A stretch of 64,000 bases of DNA from Thermohalobaculum sp039026375. Lineage in GTDB: Bacteria > Pseudomonadota > Alphaproteobacteria > Rhodobacterales > Rhodobacteraceae. Position 1 is the first letter of the stretch, and each line of letters starts with the position of its first letter. Where the stretch lies: assembly GCA_039026375.1 (NCBI GenBank), contig JBCCML010000002.1, forward strand, positions 62,001 through 126,000, given 5' to 3'. The notes beneath the pieces are model-generated. The model searched no databases and had not been told where the DNA came from. It saw only the letters and a program-made list of their open reading frames with translations. Made by a program: the position numbers and the translations under genes. Positions 61,822 through 64,000 of this stretch are shown in pieces.

Positions 61822-63264
61822 ATGATCGCCAAGACGCGCCGCGTGATCGGCTGTGCGGTGGCCATGGCGCTGGCCTCAGCCCTCGATGTCGCGGCACAGC
61901 CCAACGATCAGACCGTCTTCTACCAACAGGACGGTCTGACGCTGAAATGGCACCTGCAGGCCGGGCTGTATCTGGCGTTCGAGAACGATGTCTTTTGGGA
62001 CCTGGCCGCCACCACGGCGCCGGGCACCAACTTTGACGCCGACAAGCGCTGGCAGGAAACATACATCAAACCGGGCCTCAGCTTTCAGCTGGCCCTTGAC
62101 GATGACGCGACCGTCTTTGGCAAGATCTCCGCCGTTGCCTCCTACACGTTCGGCACCGACCCGTTCGACGAAGGCGACAACGGCGCGGTGACTCTGGAGG
62201 AGGCGTATCTGGGCTTCCGCGGCGTCCTGGATGGCGACGTGGGCTACGAATTCAGCCTGGGCGCACGCGAGCTGAAGCTGGGCACGGGCATGCTGATCGC
62301 CAACGGCGCCACCAGCGGGTTCGAGCGCGGTACACTGAAATTCGGCCCGCGCAAGGCGTGGGAGCGCAGCATTGTCGGGCGCCTGACCGGTCAGGGCGCG
62401 GCATTGACCGCGTTCTACCTGGACCCGAACGAATTACCGTCGACGGATGGCGAGAACGAGCTGATCGGCGTTGATTTGCGTTACGACGCGACTGCGGGTG
62501 GGTTCATTGGCGGCACGTTCGTCCATGTTCTGAACTCGCAGACACCCTATCCGCAGGCAGCCCTCGGCGGCTTCGGCACGCCCGTGATCACAACCGGCGC
62601 GCGGGACGGGACGAACACCCTGGGCGGCTATGCCAGGACCGGGCGCTTTGGCGGTGTCTTGCAGAACCTGACCCTGACCGCGGACGTTGCCTACCAGTGG
62701 AATGACCGGATCGACCTGCGGGCCTGGGCGGGACGGGTGCAGGCGATCTATGCCTTCCCAGACCTGCCCCTGACGCCCAGCCTGACGGTTGGATATCAGA
62801 CCTTCTCGGGCGACGACCCCCGGACCACGGCGCTGGAGCGATTTGACCCCCTCTACTTCGAAGGCAGCCCCACGGCGTGGGCGACGGGCACCAAGTCCGC
62901 CTCGACCTTTATCAACTCGAACGTCAACGCCCTGGTGGCCGCGATCCAACTGAAGCCCAGCGCGCAGGACACGCTGACGTTTCGCTATGCCCATATCCGC
63001 GCGAACGAGCTGCGCAGCCCCGTCCAGTTCGGCCAGGCGACCCGGCTGGACATCACGGGGCCAACCAGCAACGTGGTCTCCGGCGTGACCGATGCCCATC
63101 TGGCGGACGATTTCTTCCTGGAATACAACCGCATCATCACGCCAAACATCTTCTTCACGGCCGGCCTGGCGATTTCACTGCCGGGACAGGGCATCAAAGA
63201 TGTCAGCGGCGGCAGCGCCCCCAATTGGCCGGGCGGCTTTATGAACATCGTTGTGAACTTCTAA
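61822..63264 (+). CDS. Outer-membrane beta-barrel protein (alginate-export/porin-like)
   Basis: About 480 residues from ATG 61822. The signal peptide (RVIGCAVAMALASALDVAAQ) is followed by alternating polar/hydrophobic strands such as KWHLQAGLYLAFENDVFWDL and WQETYIKPGLSFQLALDDDATVFGKISAVASYTFGTD, then LEEAYLGFRGVL. The chain ends in GGFMNIVVNF with a terminal Phe, the usual barrel-assembly signal. Strand patterns recall the alginate export family. It lies 31 bp after the amidohydrolase gene, so it may let that enzyme's substrate cross the outer membrane. Confidence 0.8.
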   Translation: MIAKTRRVIGCAVAMALASALDVAAQPNDQTVFYQQDGLTLKWHLQAGLYLAFENDVFWDLAATTAPGTNFDADKRWQETYIKPGLSFQLALDDDATVFGKISAVASYTFGTDPFDEGDNGAVTLEEAYLGFRGVLDGDVGYEFSLGARELKLGTGMLIANGATSGFERGTLKFGPRKAWERSIVGRLTGQGAALTAFYLDPNELPSTDGENELIGVDLRYDATAGGFIGGTFVHVLNSQTPYPQAALGGFGTPVITTGARDGTNTLGGYARTGRFGGVLQNLTLTADVAYQWNDRIDLRAWAGRVQAIYAFPDLPLTPSLTVGYQTFSGDDPRTTALERFDPLYFEGSPTAWATGTKSASTFINSNVNALVAAIQLKPSAQDTLTFRYAHIRANELRSPVQFGQATRLDITGPTSNVVSGVTDAHLADDFFLEYNRIITPNIFFTAGLAISLPGQGIKDVSGGSAPNWPGGFMNIVVNF

Positions 63265-63413
63265 GTACGGCGATCGAGCCAATGGTCCCTGCCCCACGTT
63301 CGTTGACCCCAGATCCCCGCCCGTTGCCCCCCGCCCGCTGCCCCCTGCCCGCCGACCTCTGCGCACCCCGATTAAGCCTTTGAATTCCGGACAATTGGCA
63401 AGACACTGCCCGG

Positions 63414-64000
63414 ATGGACAACCTGGCTGCATTGCGACTGTTCCTGGAAGTGAGCCAGGCCGGCGGGTTTTCGCAGGCGGCACGCCGCCTGGGTATCAGC
63501 ACGTCCAGCATCTCGAAAAGCATTCAGCGCCTGGAAGAGGAGTTGGGGGCGAAGCTGCTGACCCGGACCACAAGATCGGTCTCCCTGACAGTCGAAGGCG
63601 AGCGACTTCAGGTTGCCGCGCGGCAATTGATCGAAGATGCCGACAATCTGACGGCGGAATTCTCGGACTCGCTGGAGAACCCAAGGGGCAAGCTGGTGAT
63701 TTCCGCGCCCGCGGTCTTTGGGCGGGTCTGGTTGACGGAACGGGTTCTGGCCTTCATGGCGCAGTTTCCCGATGTCGAGATCGAGCTGATGTTCGAGGAC
63801 AGACAGGTCGATCTGGCAAGCGAAGGGGTCGATATCGCGATCCGCATCGGCCAATTGGGCGACAGCCCGAACCTGGTTGCGCGCAAGATCTTTGACGACC
63901 GGGTCTATTCCTGCGCGTCCCCTGACTATCTGGCCCGCATGGGCACGCCCGAAACCCCGGATGATCTGGCCCGGCATCGCGGCATCCACTACCGGGTGCG
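63414..64000 (+). CDS. LysR-family transcriptional regulator, C-terminus cut by window edge
   Basis: The first 195 residues are visible: MDNLAALRLFLEVSQAGGFSQAARRLGISTSSISKSIQRLEEELG forms the helix-turn-helix region, then TRSVSLTVEGERL and the start of the substrate-binding domain (GKLVISAPAVFGRVWLTERVLAFMAQFPDVEIEL). It follows the barrel gene by about 150 bp of C-rich sequence. Confidence 0.9.
   Translation, partial: MDNLAALRLFLEVSQAGGFSQAARRLGISTSSISKSIQRLEEELGAKLLTRTTRSVSLTVEGERLQVAARQLIEDADNLTAEFSDSLENPRGKLVISAPAVFGRVWLTERVLAFMAQFPDVEIELMFEDRQVDLASEGVDIAIRIGQLGDSPNLVARKIFDDRVYSCASPDYLARMGTPETPDDLARHRGIHYRV

Noticed and set aside
59925..61904. 659-codon minus-strand frame opposite the amidohydrolase
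   Set aside because: An antisense shadow with low-complexity composition; the plus-strand frame carries all metal-binding motifs.
63300..63360. C-rich run between the barrel gene and the LysR gene as a repeat or rut site
   Set aside because: The units are irregular (CCCGCCCGTTG, CCCCCCGCC) and no hairpin or clear period was found.

Overview
The window looks like a chromosomal segment of a marine-type alphaproteobacterium, most probably near the Rhodobacterales. This rests on the gene families and their order (globin-Flp-nitrate reductase, NasS/NasT, HmuTUV, SelO, several LysR regulators) and on a fairly GC-rich sequence. No rRNA, tRNA or CRISPR array was seen. The genus cannot be fixed from sequence reading alone.

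Layout. (1) 1-5.6 kb: organic-acid genes, namely a truncated FMN alpha-hydroxy-acid oxidase, a YeiH-type membrane protein, a TcuA-like flavoprotein and a winged-helix/TolB-like/TPR regulator, with two candidate GntR-type operators. (2) 5.8-7.0 kb: a dead IS3-family element with almost perfect ends but broken transposase genes. (3) 7.1-23.3 kb: one tightly packed minus-strand nitrate-assimilation cluster. It begins with nasT-nasS. A leader RNA with tandem hairpins and a terminator follows, then nrtA, nrtB, nrtCD, a globin, an Flp-type flavoprotein, nitrate reductase, a TrpD2-like gene, a CysG-like siroheme enzyme with a shortened second domain, a NirA-type sirohaem reductase and a CysJ-type diflavin reductase. 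(4) 23.4-27.1 kb: selO, a Gfo/Idh/MocA oxidoreductase and a 2OG-Fe(II) oxygenase.

(5) 27.3-33.4 kb: an energy-coupled haem uptake block. exbB-exbD-exbD-tonB on the plus strand faces hmuT-hmuU-hmuV and an IsdG-like haem-degrading monooxygenase on the minus strand; no TonB-dependent receptor gene is visible. (6) 33.8-43.6 kb: a LysR regulator divergent from a dipeptide-type ABC transporter operon that continues into allophanate hydrolase and a RidA protein, with a convergent amidase. Together these suggest uptake and ammonia-releasing breakdown of a ureide-like or amide compound. (7) 43.9-50.8 kb: a gamma-glutamyltransferase-like Ntn hydrolase and a complete branched-chain-amino-acid-type ABC transporter. 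(8) 51.3-64 kb: three LysR regulators, an LLM flavin monooxygenase, a crotonase, a two-cupin exported protein, a membrane adenylate cyclase, a DUF2235 hydrolase, a YtcJ-like exported amidohydrolase and an outer-membrane barrel.

The most unusual non-coding signals are a 99-bp ungapped repeat present twice in opposite orientation (about 43.7 and 59.5 kb), built around 11-bp iteron-like units, and the tandem-hairpin/terminator leader ahead of nrtA. The left ~27 kb looks less GC-rich than the right part, which may mean a different history for the nitrate block; this was judged by eye only.
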